Source of the DNA: Echinicola pacifica DSM 19836 | GTDB taxonomy: Bacteria > Bacteroidota > Bacteroidia > Cytophagales > Cyclobacteriaceae | DNA: 64,000 nucleotides | Direction: 5' to 3' | NCBI RefSeq assembly: GCF_000373245.1 | Contig: NZ_KB890758.1 | Location: 9,588 to 73,587 of the forward strand | Shown here: positions 18,058-26,666 of the stretch, piece after piece | How positions within the stretch are numbered: position 1 is the stretch's first letter | Layout: every line of letters begins with the position of its first letter | The notes under the pieces: generated by a model | The model's input: only the letters and a program-made list of their open reading frames with translations | Database searches by the model: none | What the model was told of the DNA's origin: nothing | Program-made: the position numbers and the translations under genes

Positions 18058-19242
18058 TTATTTATAAATAATAGTCTCGATAGCCTCAAATGCTTGATTG
18101 ATTTTGGCAATTTGATATAATCTTGCCTGCTCATAAACCACCGGATCAATGGCTGTTGCCTGTTGAAATTGATGGGAAAGTCGGTCAAAATCCACCCCAA
18201 AATTATTTCCATCCACCCCCCAGGTACCCAGGTAGGCATTCAGTTTTTCGACTTTCAGCCCTACATGAGGCACGGCATAGCTCATGGCGGTGATGGCGCC
18301 ATGCAGACTGGTTCCGGCGTAGCATCGGGCATTGGCGATGAGGTACATGATATCCCAGATGGAATCGGCATCGAAATACTGACTCTCGCTTTTCAATAGG
18401 CCACGAACTTCCGCTAGGGCGATATGATCATCATGATCCAGTGCCTTACCGATCGGACAGAGGCATAATTCCGTCTCCTGGGCTATTTGGTCCAGCTCAC
18501 GGGCGATCAACGCCTCCTTGCCCAGCGTATTTTTTCGGTTGATCTGGAAGTAAAGATAATTACCACGGTGCTTTGCCACGTACTCTCTCACCTCCGGGCT
18601 TACCCTTTGCTCCAAAACCTTGTTTGGATAAAACTCCGACATCAGTATGGCGCAGTCCGGAAAAAGACTGGCTTCCAGACCATTATCTTTTAGGTTATCC
18701 ACGGTCACCTGGTCCCTTACCGCCAAATAATCCACCTCTTGGAGCTTTTGCTTCGCAAAGGTATAGGTATCGAAAAACTCAGCTTTGATTCCTGAGCCTC
18801 CGAGAGAATTAAGAATGACCGAATCAACAGCGGGAAAATCCTGCTTGGAAAATAAAAATGGAAGCGTGGTTTTACCTTTTAGCATCATTTTGCCAAAGGC
18901 ATTTAAATCAAATATCCTTGATAAGCGGAAACGGTACCGATGTATTTTTTGGTAAGACTTATTGAGAGCAGCTAGCAAAGAATGCCAGGTCACCCCTAGG
19001 GCTTCCCCTCCAGCCACGATCACATGATTCCGTCCCGATTTATTTTCGCAGGCCTCATAGAAAGCCTTAATATCCTCTGTAGGCAGTCCCCCCACCTCGG
19101 AAAGGTCACTAGACACTAGTCCAAAAAAGCGAAAATTCAGCTGGGGGTTCTTTTGGGCAAGTTTTTCCTTCAAAATAATTGGAAAAAGTAGGTCACCATA
19201 ATTGTACCTGTCGAATGCCCCTATAATTAGTATATTTTCCAT
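18058..19242 (-). CDS. Polysaccharide pyruvyl transferase family protein
   Basis: A 394-residue cytoplasmic protein of the PS_pyruv_trans family (PF04230, CsaB/WcaK-like), which puts ketal pyruvate on sugars from phosphoenolpyruvate. The N-terminal ILIIGAFDRYNYGDLLFP segment and the late ARCYAGTSLHGAITAMSY motif, with its conserved S-L-H-G, are the family signatures. It is a single-gene unit with its own terminator, divergent from the exopolysaccharide operon starting at 19653. The likely role is to add negative charge to the polymer made by that operon. Codon use resembles the plus-strand cluster. The family assignment is firm; the acceptor sugar is unknown. Confidence 0.85.
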   Translation of the reverse strand: MENILIIGAFDRYNYGDLLFPIILKEKLAQKNPQLNFRFFGLVSSDLSEVGGLPTEDIKAFYEACENKSGRNHVIVAGGEALGVTWHSLLAALNKSYQKIHRYRFRLSRIFDLNAFGKMMLKGKTTLPFLFSKQDFPAVDSVILNSLGGSGIKAEFFDTYTFAKQKLQEVDYLAVRDQVTVDNLKDNGLEASLFPDCAILMSEFYPNKVLEQRVSPEVREYVAKHRGNYLYFQINRKNTLGKEALIARELDQIAQETELCLCPIGKALDHDDHIALAEVRGLLKSESQYFDADSIWDIMYLIANARCYAGTSLHGAITAMSYAVPHVGLKVEKLNAYLGTWGVDGNNFGVDFDRLSHQFQQATAIDPVVYEQARLYQIAKINQAFEAIETIIYK

Positions 19243-19652
19243 GTTTGGGTTCTTATCAAAAAACTTACCTATTTTTATTAATAGATCAAATAAACGTATT
19301 TTTTCTTGAAAAAACGATCAGGTATTTAGGGACTATTACCAAAAATATGAATTTTTAGCACTATGATTGCTAAGCCTAAAACAAGCTTTGTCAAAGTGTA
19401 TTTTTAGAGCTTAGCGAGACCGCCTATTGCCATATTGGGGAAGGAAATTTGACCCGAATGATGTTTTAGGGAGGGAGTGATAGCAGAGAAATGAGATTTT
19501 AAGTCGTTATAAGACTTTGATCGAATAGGACAAGGTACAATTGCCCGGAATATTAAACCTGAATTTACAGTCTCCACCTTCTCCTGCTGGATTCCAGCAT
19601 GGGAGGTGCATAGGAAAAATTTGAACGTTAAAACAGACTTTATTCAAAAGTA
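19243..19652. other. Divergent promoter region between pyruvyltransferase and flippase genes
   Basis: About 410 AT-rich bases separate two divergent starts, so both promoters must lie here. A small GCTGG/CCAGC hairpin sits near 19581-19596. I see no gene and no confident promoter motif; the minus frame at 19507-19734 overlaps the flippase start and is not credible. Confidence 0.6.
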
Positions 19653-21182
19653 ATGGCAGAACAGTCATCGGTAAAAAAGATATTTTCAGGTTCCGTTTGG
19701 GGCATATTGGCCAAGGTGATCGATGCGGTGGCAAAATTTGTGACCATCCCTATGCTGGTGGGCTATTACGGCAAGGCCGACTATGGACTTATCGCCCTGG
19801 CCTTCTCCCTGAATGCCTACTTAAGATTAATGGATCTGGGCATGAATGTGGGCTCCGTTAGGTTCTTTGCCCAATGGGAATCCAAAGGAAAGCATGAGAA
19901 AATTGCTTCTGCCTCCCGCTCCAGCATGGTATTTTATGGACTGATAGGGCTGGTCAATACGCTAGTCTTTGTCCTCATGGCAGATTACGGCCCCCAGTTT
20001 TTCAATATCCGCGCAGATCAGGTGGACACCTATAGGATCATGATGTATGTGCTCGCTGCGAGCACCATATTCAACTGGCTGTCCAATGTGGTGGTCCAGC
20101 TCCTAAGCGCTAAGGATGAGCTGGGCTATGTAAATCGCGTCACGGTCATCAGCAGCATTCTGAACTTTGTATTTGCATTTGCCGCCATTCAGCTGAAGTG
20201 GTCATTGGAGATTTACTTCTTATTTTATACCCTTTCTTTGATGGCTGTCATTCCCTTTTATGTATGGAAGCTGAAAGTCTATCCGCTACCAAGAAAGGAA
20301 TTACTTTGGCCTAGGTGGGATGGCAAAGCCTTTAGGCAGATTTTACATTATAGTATCGCGATATTTGCCATGGGTTTATTTCAGTTTTCTGCTAAGGAGC
20401 TGCGTCCCATCCTTCTGGCCAAATATGCCTCAGGCATAGATGTGCTCACCGACTACCGGGTCATCCAGACGATTGCTAATCTCATCATGTCCTTTGGAAG
20501 TATCTTCCTACAGGTATTATTACCTTCCGCCTCCAAGGCGCATGCCGACAATGACCTCGAGAAAATGGATAAACTGGTATTTGAAGCCACCCGATATATC
20601 TCCATTTTCCTGTCCTTAGTCGTATTCCTACTGATCATCAATGCGGATGGATTGCTCACCTTATATATGGGACCTGAATATTCCGCATTGACCCTATGGC
20701 TAATTATATGGCTGCTGACCGTCCTATTGTCCATGCATAATACCCCGGTGGCCAGTATGGTTTTGTCCTCCGGCAAGACCAAGGTGCTTGTGATCTCCGC
20801 GGCTTTGGGCTGTTTGATCTCTCTCCCCTACACCGCCATATATGCAGAGGAATTGGGTGTGGGTGCGGCCGTCATCGGCTACCTTATCTATATGCTTATC
20901 CAGATGGCTTTCTTCTATTTCTATTATATCCCTAAGGTGCTAAAACTAAATAGCGTCCGCATCTTCTTCAGGGGCTTTGTTCCCTCTTTGATGGGAGCCC
21001 TGGTCGGCAGTGCTGGCGTCTGGGGACTTCAGATGGTTTATTCTCCTGAAAGTATCCTGATAGGAATTATTATAAATTCCGCAGTATTTATACTACTATA
21101 TTTAGTCTTTTTGAGAATTGTAGTAATAAATGGTAAGGATATTGCTTTTTTAAAAACCAAACTACTGAAGAAAACCAACTAA
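19653..21182 (+). CDS. wzx: Polysaccharide flippase (Wzx-type, MOP superfamily)
   Basis: A 509-residue integral membrane protein with about 12-14 hydrophobic segments. The N-terminus (SGSVWGILAKVIDAVAKFVTIP, then YYGKADYGLIALAFS) is characteristic of the polysaccharide-biosynthesis/MOP exporter family that flips lipid-linked repeat units across the inner membrane. It opens the plus-strand exopolysaccharide operon, two bases before the next glycosyltransferase. A second flippase at 47925 belongs to the minus-strand cluster, so each cluster has its own. Confidence 0.92.
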   Translation: MAEQSSVKKIFSGSVWGILAKVIDAVAKFVTIPMLVGYYGKADYGLIALAFSLNAYLRLMDLGMNVGSVRFFAQWESKGKHEKIASASRSSMVFYGLIGLVNTLVFVLMADYGPQFFNIRADQVDTYRIMMYVLAASTIFNWLSNVVVQLLSAKDELGYVNRVTVISSILNFVFAFAAIQLKWSLEIYFLFYTLSLMAVIPFYVWKLKVYPLPRKELLWPRWDGKAFRQILHYSIAIFAMGLFQFSAKELRPILLAKYASGIDVLTDYRVIQTIANLIMSFGSIFLQVLLPSASKAHADNDLEKMDKLVFEATRYISIFLSLVVFLLIINADGLLTLYMGPEYSALTLWLIIWLLTVLLSMHNTPVASMVLSSGKTKVLVISAALGCLISLPYTAIYAEELGVGAAVIGYLIYMLIQMAFFYFYYIPKVLKLNSVRIFFRGFVPSLMGALVGSAGVWGLQMVYSPESILIGIIINSAVFILLYLVFLRIVVINGKDIAFLKTKLLKKTN

Positions 21183-21184
21183 CC

Positions 21185-22147
21185 ATGGCCAGCCAACAAG
21201 CAATTCGATTTTCCATTTGCATACCCGCATATAAGAGTCAGCATCTGCAGGCTTGCATTCAGAGCATTCTGGATCAGACCGTGGAGGACTTCGAATTAAT
21301 CCTCCTCAATGATCGCTCTCCACAGCCTGTGGAGGAGGTGGTGAAGGGATTTTCGGATCCACGAATAAGGTACTTTTGCAATGAAAAAAATGTGGGCGCT
21401 TATCACTTGGTGCAAAACTGGAATAAGTGCATGGATCTTTCCCAAGGGGAGTATTTGGTCATCATGGGCGATGATGATTTATTAGAGCCCAATTATTTAG
21501 AGGAATTTTTGAGGCTTATCGAGCGGTATCCTGACCTCAACGTGTACCATTGCCGAAGCCAGATCATCGATGAGGAGGGCAATACCCATCTGCTCACGCC
21601 TTCATGTCCGAGTTTCGAAACGGTCTATGATAGCATTTGGCATCGATTAAATCAATTGCGCTCCAACTATATCTCTGACTATGTCTATAGACGCGAGGCC
21701 TTAATCAAACAAGGAGGGTTTTATGATCTGCCACTGGCATGGGGCTCGGATGATATTACAGCCTTTATCGCCTCTGCAGAGCGAGGCATAGCTCATAGTA
21801 ACGAACCAGTATTCAAATACAGGAGCCATGGAATGTCCATCAGCTCCACCACCAGCAATGGTCTGGTGAAATTGGAGGCTGATTTGGGCTATGAAAACTG
21901 GCTGGAAAACTTCCTTCAGACGCCCCCCGAGTCGAGCAGGAATTCGGTAATTTATAGTCACTTGCATCGTCAGCAGAAGCAGTATATGAAACAGAGAAAA
22001 CTCTATAGCATCACCAAGATTTTGGCTTCGCAAGCCATTCCCAACCCACTTCCCTGGCTGAAGGAAAGAGAAAAATTCCATTTGACAGCGAGGGATATTT
22101 TTGTTGCCAGCATCAAAAGCAGGGCATTACGTAATAAGAACCACTAA
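21185..22147 (+). CDS. Family 2 glycosyltransferase
   Basis: A 320-residue GT-A enzyme. The N-terminal nucleotide-binding fold runs from FSICIPAYKSQHLQACIQSI to an acidic metal site D96-D97-D98 (IMGDDDLL). A later WGSDDITAF segment plays the catalytic-base role seen in GT2 enzymes. It transfers an activated sugar to the growing lipid-linked repeat unit at the cytoplasmic face; donor and acceptor cannot be told from sequence. It starts two bases after the flippase stop, and a 10-base gap separates it from the next gene, indicating one transcript. Confidence 0.9.
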   Translation: MASQQAIRFSICIPAYKSQHLQACIQSILDQTVEDFELILLNDRSPQPVEEVVKGFSDPRIRYFCNEKNVGAYHLVQNWNKCMDLSQGEYLVIMGDDDLLEPNYLEEFLRLIERYPDLNVYHCRSQIIDEEGNTHLLTPSCPSFETVYDSIWHRLNQLRSNYISDYVYRREALIKQGGFYDLPLAWGSDDITAFIASAERGIAHSNEPVFKYRSHGMSISSTTSNGLVKLEADLGYENWLENFLQTPPESSRNSVIYSHLHRQQKQYMKQRKLYSITKILASQAIPNPLPWLKEREKFHLTARDIFVASIKSRALRNKNH

Positions 22148-22157
22148 GGATTTTGAT

Positions 22158-23222
22158 ATGAAGCATATAATTTTTAATCCCTCTAACAATCCCGAAAATC
22201 AGTACATCAGCCTATTAGTAAATGGCATTAGACGTCATCGCTTCTATGTGCATGACCTGAATTCGATATTCGCCAGTTGGGACCATTTCAAAAAGATAGA
22301 ACTCGTTCACCTTAATTGGTTTGAAAATATAGATGATAGCTCCTCAAAAAAGGGACTCATCAGTTATTTCCGCAAAATGCTGGTGCTCCGCATCATCCGA
22401 CTGAGCGGAAAAAAACTCGTGTGGACCATGCATAACCGCGAGTCGCATGAGAAAAAAACAGGAAAAATGGCCAATAAAATCACGAAGCTATTGGTAAAAT
22501 GGTCGGATGCTATTGTGATTCATAGTAAAATGAGCCGGGATCTGCTTCTGGAAAACCACGCTATTTCTCCTGATAAAATACACCATATCCCCCATCCCAA
22601 CTTCATTGGTGTGTATGGATCACCCCTTCCTAAGACCAGTCCTATAAGTCCGAGCCTAAAGCTACTATTCGTAGGAGCGGTAAAGCCCTATAAAAATATT
22701 GAGTTACTCATAAAAACGGTGGGGGAAATTCAGGGAAATGTAGAACTATTGATTGCTGGCAAGGCCAGAGACAAGGCTTATGCGGAGCATCTAATAGAAT
22801 TGGCGAAGCCCTATCCCTGGATCACCCTAAGGTTACAGTTTATCCCCGACGGATTATTACCCGAACTTATCGGGAAGAGCGATGCCTTGGTTCTTCCTTA
22901 TGACCTAGGAAGCAGCCTTAATTCTGGCACGGTGATATTAGCTTTTTCCTATAAAAAAACGGTGATATGCCCTAATATTGGCACATTATGTGATATGGAG
23001 GAGGTCGAAGAACAGTTTTTTGGTTATTCTTACCAGTCGCCGGAAGAGCATGAAGCGGTGCTTAAGGAGTCTATATTAAAGGCTGCAGCCCTGAAGAATG
23101 CCCAACCAGAGGCCATCTATGCGATGGGCTTGAGGATGCAAGAGTATATCGATCATACCCATGGACAGCATGAAGCTGCCAATAAATTAGTAAACCTGTA
23201 TCAGGGTTTATTACAGAATTAA
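22158..23222 (+). CDS. GT-B glycosyltransferase (GT4-like)
   Basis: This is 354 residues from the ATG at 22158, preceded by an AAGGA ribosome-binding site at 22146-22150. That start is preferred over the upstream ATG at 22101, which would overlap the previous gene by 47 bases and add residues unlike the family. The N-terminal domain has IELVHLNWFEN and KLVWTMHNRESH. The C-terminal GT-B domain has LLFVGAVKPYKNIELLI, then SDALVLPYDLGSSLNSGTV, where the usual EGF-type Glu loop is altered. It resembles inverting or retaining GT4-like exopolysaccharide transferases such as GumH-type enzymes. Specificity is unknown. Confidence 0.83.
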   Translation: MKHIIFNPSNNPENQYISLLVNGIRRHRFYVHDLNSIFASWDHFKKIELVHLNWFENIDDSSSKKGLISYFRKMLVLRIIRLSGKKLVWTMHNRESHEKKTGKMANKITKLLVKWSDAIVIHSKMSRDLLLENHAISPDKIHHIPHPNFIGVYGSPLPKTSPISPSLKLLFVGAVKPYKNIELLIKTVGEIQGNVELLIAGKARDKAYAEHLIELAKPYPWITLRLQFIPDGLLPELIGKSDALVLPYDLGSSLNSGTVILAFSYKKTVICPNIGTLCDMEEVEEQFFGYSYQSPEEHEAVLKESILKAAALKNAQPEAIYAMGLRMQEYIDHTHGQHEAANKLVNLYQGLLQN

Positions 23223-23251
23223 AGGCCCCTTCGCCACCATCAAAAGCTATT

Positions 23252-24460
23252 ATGAAAATACTCTATATCAACAGTTTATACGCACCGGACATTCGAGGAG
23301 GGGCGGAATTATCCTTAAAGATCCTCGTGGAAGGAATGCAATCTCGAGGCCATGAGGTGCTCGTGCTCTGTCTCCAAAAAGAAGCGGGCTTAAAAGAAGA
23401 AACTGTTGATGGGGTAAAAGTATATCGAGCGGGCTTAGAAAATCATTATTGGCCCTATGATAGTGATAGGCCGGGAGCTGCTACACGGATACTGTGGCAC
23501 CTGAAGGACCGTGATAATGGGCAAATGGGAGGCTATATAAGTGAAATTCTCCAAGCCGAAAAGCCAGATATTGTTTCCTGTCACAACCTTGCGGGATGGT
23601 CAATTGCTGCCTGGGAAAGCATCCAAAAGGCCTCCATTCCCATCGTCCAGGTATTGCATGATCTCTATCTACTTTGCCCAAACAGCAATATGTTTAAAGG
23701 AGAGCAGCCCTGCGGCAATCAATGCTTCAGTTGCAAGCTCCTGCGCAGCAGGCATCTTTCCCAATCTCAAAATATCAATGCGGTGGTGGGGATCAGTAAT
23801 AGCATTTTAAGCAAATTTACCCAGCATGACTATTTTCAAAATGCTCTTCAGGCGAGAATTTTCAATACTCGAAATATTCCTGACAAGGGAAACAGGCCTC
23901 ATTGGATTAAGGGAAAACCCTTAAAATTTGGTTATTTAGGCACTTTATCCCAGATCAAAGGACTAGAATGGCTAATGGAATCCTTTAAGGAAATGAGTTT
24001 CCCCGCAGAGCTCCTGATTGCAGGCAGTGGTAAGGAGGAATATGTCAATCAGCTGAAATCCTTGGCCACGGATCAGATACAATTTGTGGGGTATGTAAAT
24101 CCCGCAGAATTTCTTCAGGAGATTGATGTACTGGTAGTTCCTTCCCTATGGGAGGAGCCCTTAGGAATGGTGGCTATTGAGGCCCTAGCCTATCATCGGC
24201 CGGTGATCGCGCATAAGTCGGGGGGCCTGCAAGAGACGGTGAAAGATAAGGAGAATGGACTTTATTGCTACGCCAATCATCCGGAATCCCTTACTGAAGC
24301 GATGAATCTCCTCGCAAAAGACCAATCGTTATTTGAGACTTTGAGTAGCTCAGCAAGGGCTTCGGTATCCCATATTTTGAATCAGGACCGTATGCTGGAT
24401 GAGTATGAGGAAGTCATGAATAAAACAGTATCAAGTCATCACCCTAAAAAAGCCCTTTAA
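23252..24460 (+). CDS. Family 4 glycosyltransferase
   Basis: A 402-residue GT-B enzyme. The N-terminus has the acceptor-domain signature INSLYAPDIRGGAELSLKIL. The donor domain has KFGYLGTLSQIKGLEWLME and the E-x7-E style region VPSLWEEPLGMVAIEALAY, with conserved glutamates for a retaining GT4. A Cys-rich segment (residues about 145-165: LLCPNSNMFKGEQPCGNQCF) is typical of a GT4 subset that may bind metal. The stop codon overlaps the start of the polymerase gene by one base, so translation is coupled. Confidence 0.9.
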   Translation: MKILYINSLYAPDIRGGAELSLKILVEGMQSRGHEVLVLCLQKEAGLKEETVDGVKVYRAGLENHYWPYDSDRPGAATRILWHLKDRDNGQMGGYISEILQAEKPDIVSCHNLAGWSIAAWESIQKASIPIVQVLHDLYLLCPNSNMFKGEQPCGNQCFSCKLLRSRHLSQSQNINAVVGISNSILSKFTQHDYFQNALQARIFNTRNIPDKGNRPHWIKGKPLKFGYLGTLSQIKGLEWLMESFKEMSFPAELLIAGSGKEEYVNQLKSLATDQIQFVGYVNPAEFLQEIDVLVVPSLWEEPLGMVAIEALAYHRPVIAHKSGGLQETVKDKENGLYCYANHPESLTEAMNLLAKDQSLFETLSSSARASVSHILNQDRMLDEYEEVMNKTVSSHHPKKAL

Positions 24461-25668
24461 TGCTCAGCATCAGTCAGCAGCGCCCCATCAGCCTCCGACC
24501 GCCCTTTGGTGGGCAAATAGCCTGGACGGAAATCCTTTTTTGCCTCGCCCTACTCAGCACCAATTTTCCCATAAAAGTCTATCCCGTATTATTCATACTG
24601 TCCGGAGTCCTCAGTTTATTGGAATGCCGCCGTATTAGCTTTCCGCTATGGGCCTGGGGATTAGTGGGATTTGCCGGCTATGCTGTAGGAAGTTATTTGC
24701 TCGTGGAGCATCCCAGCGGCTCGCATCTGAGCAGTATGCTGAAGTTATGTGTCAACTTCTTTTTCCTATTTGCCAGCACGCAGTGGCTCCTTCAGCGCGA
24801 AAATAGTATCCTGCTAAAATGGTTGGATTATACCCTTCATTTGAGTTTTATCCTGTTTTTTGCCCAGTTGCTTCTCTATCATGAGGCGCTAGGTTTCCGC
24901 TTATTATTGGGCAGCTCCTCCTCAGGACAGGCGAGTATGCTTTATAGTGAGCGATTGTACTTTTGGGGTCTGGCAGACAAGAATATGTTTGGCGCTCGAA
25001 TCGCATTGTTGGGACTTATTTATATGCTTATTCCCACTGTAAGATGGAGCAGGTTTTCGATCTGGCGAATGCTTCTAGTCTTCTTCCTAGCCTATATATC
25101 CTTATCCCGTACTCCAGTGGTCGCCTTATTGATCGGCGTGCTGATCATTCTATGGACCTTATCCACCAAATGGATAAGGGTGGGGATCATCGTCCTCATA
25201 CTGGGGATTAGTCCCTTCTTAATGGAGAAAGTCCTCAGAGTGGATCAGCTCACCGCCAGCAATGATGGCATGGGCGTACGTTTGACATATTATAAAGCTT
25301 TTTTTGAAAATATTGGCGATATACCCCTTTGGGGAATGGGTTTTATGAATGCCCCGGAATTTCTGAAAGAGCAGGCTGAATATTATCATGGAGAGCCACA
25401 TATCCATAATACCTTCCTAAGTAGCTATTTAGAGCTAGGAATTGTTGGGCTAGTGACCTTTATGGTTTTTCTAGTATTTTACCTTAGGCAGGCATTTTAT
25501 ACTTTTCGTGACCCCGTGTTTTGGCTTAGCTGCTTTCTACCCTTGATCGCCATCATGAGCATCTTATACTCCGGATATGACAATGACCCCATTCTTTACC
25601 TGATACTGGTATTTTTATTGATAAAAGAAAAGGGAACAATGCTGAAAGAATGCAAACTAAGCTTATGA
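24460..25668 (+). CDS. wzy: O-antigen polymerase/ligase-like membrane protein (Wzy)
   Basis: A 402-residue polytopic membrane protein with about 10-12 predicted helices and a large periplasmic loop late in the protein. That loop contains GMGFMNAP and HIHNTFLSSYLELGIVG, the H-x-x-N/S-x-x-L-x-x-L-x-E-x-G pattern of the Wzy_C/O-antigen ligase family. It would polymerise flipped repeat units in the periplasm. It overlaps the preceding gene at TAATG and the following one at ATGA. A second polymerase lies at 44280-45407. Confidence 0.85.
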   Translation: MLSISQQRPISLRPPFGGQIAWTEILFCLALLSTNFPIKVYPVLFILSGVLSLLECRRISFPLWAWGLVGFAGYAVGSYLLVEHPSGSHLSSMLKLCVNFFFLFASTQWLLQRENSILLKWLDYTLHLSFILFFAQLLLYHEALGFRLLLGSSSSGQASMLYSERLYFWGLADKNMFGARIALLGLIYMLIPTVRWSRFSIWRMLLVFFLAYISLSRTPVVALLIGVLIILWTLSTKWIRVGIIVLILGISPFLMEKVLRVDQLTASNDGMGVRLTYYKAFFENIGDIPLWGMGFMNAPEFLKEQAEYYHGEPHIHNTFLSSYLELGIVGLVTFMVFLVFYLRQAFYTFRDPVFWLSCFLPLIAIMSILYSGYDNDPILYLILVFLLIKEKGTMLKECKLSL

Positions 25669-26654
25669 CAAATAAAAAGGTGCTGATCGATAGTCGATGG
25701 GCCGGGGATACCGGGATCGGGCGATTATATAAGGAAGTAATGAATAGAAAGCCTATGGGGCTGGACTGCGAATATATCCCTGAGGGTATGGGGCTGGGAA
25801 GCCCACTATCTCCGCTAGGCTTGGGCTCTGCTGCCCGCAAATCCTCAGCGGAGGTATTTTATAGCCCCTCCTTTATGCCGCCATTTGCTCCCAAAATGCC
25901 CTTTATATTTACGGTTCATGATTTAATGCATTTGTTTTATTATAGTAAAATGCACCAGCTGTATTATAAAACGGTCATTAGCTGGCTTTCCAGACGGGCT
26001 AAGAAAATTATCACCGTTTCCCACTATAGTAAGGGACAGTTGGTGGAACTGATGGGTATCCCCGAGCAGCTTATCGAGGTCATATATAATGGTGTGGAAG
26101 ATAGCTTCTTGGAAAACAAAGAGGCCAAAAATCTTGGAAGACCTTATTTCTTATATGTGGGTAACCGCAGGGTAAATAAAAATCTACCCAATATGCTCAG
26201 GGCCTTTGCCACGGCGTCCTTGCCTGAGGATTTTATCTTTGCCTTGAGTGGCAAAAGCGATCCTGAATTAGATGCGCTTATTCGGGATTTGGGGATCGGG
26301 GATCGGGTAAAATTTTTAGGGTTTATCCCCGAGGCAGAGTTGCCAGCCTATTACCGAGGAGCTTTTGCCACGATGTTTGTATCCTTGATGGAGGGATTTG
26401 GTCTTCCAGTATTGGAGTCTATGGCCTCCGAGACCCCTGTGATCACCTCCACGGTCAGCTCCCTGCCCGAAATCGCAGGAGGTGCGGCTGCCTGCGTGGC
26501 GCCGGATTCCCCGGAGGCCATCGCCAAGGCGATGAGCAAGCTGGTGGATGACTCTCGGTATTATGCAGACCTTCAGCAAAAAGGCCTAGTACAGGCCCGT
26601 AAATTTCCTTGGGAGAAAACTGCCCAATCTACCTGGAACGAAATTTTATCTTAA
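25665..26654 (+). CDS. Family 4 glycosyltransferase (mannosyltransferase-like)
   Basis: This is 329 residues from the ATG at 25665, which overlaps the polymerase stop as ATGA; an ATG five codons earlier is possible. Features are an N-terminal VLIDSRWAGDTGIGRLYKE, a FTVHDLMHLFY segment, and YFLYVGNRRVNKNLPNML at the domain boundary. The retaining GT4 motif FVSLMEGFGLPVLESMASETPV carries both conserved glutamates. The organisation is like mannosyl- and rhamnosyltransferases of exopolysaccharide loci. It is followed by the beta-helix gene after 12 bases. Confidence 0.9.
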   Translation: MTNKKVLIDSRWAGDTGIGRLYKEVMNRKPMGLDCEYIPEGMGLGSPLSPLGLGSAARKSSAEVFYSPSFMPPFAPKMPFIFTVHDLMHLFYYSKMHQLYYKTVISWLSRRAKKIITVSHYSKGQLVELMGIPEQLIEVIYNGVEDSFLENKEAKNLGRPYFLYVGNRRVNKNLPNMLRAFATASLPEDFIFALSGKSDPELDALIRDLGIGDRVKFLGFIPEAELPAYYRGAFATMFVSLMEGFGLPVLESMASETPVITSTVSSLPEIAGGAAACVAPDSPEAIAKAMSKLVDDSRYYADLQQKGLVQARKFPWEKTAQSTWNEILS

Positions 26655-26666
26655 ATCTCATTCTTT

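Noticed and set aside
19507-19734. Minus-strand small gene in the divergent promoter region
   Set aside because: It overlaps the flippase start and has no protein-like features.
22101-22157. Upstream ATG for the GT4-like gene at 22158
   Set aside because: It would overlap the previous gene by 47 bases; the ATG at 22158 has its own ribosome-binding site and a family-like N-terminus.
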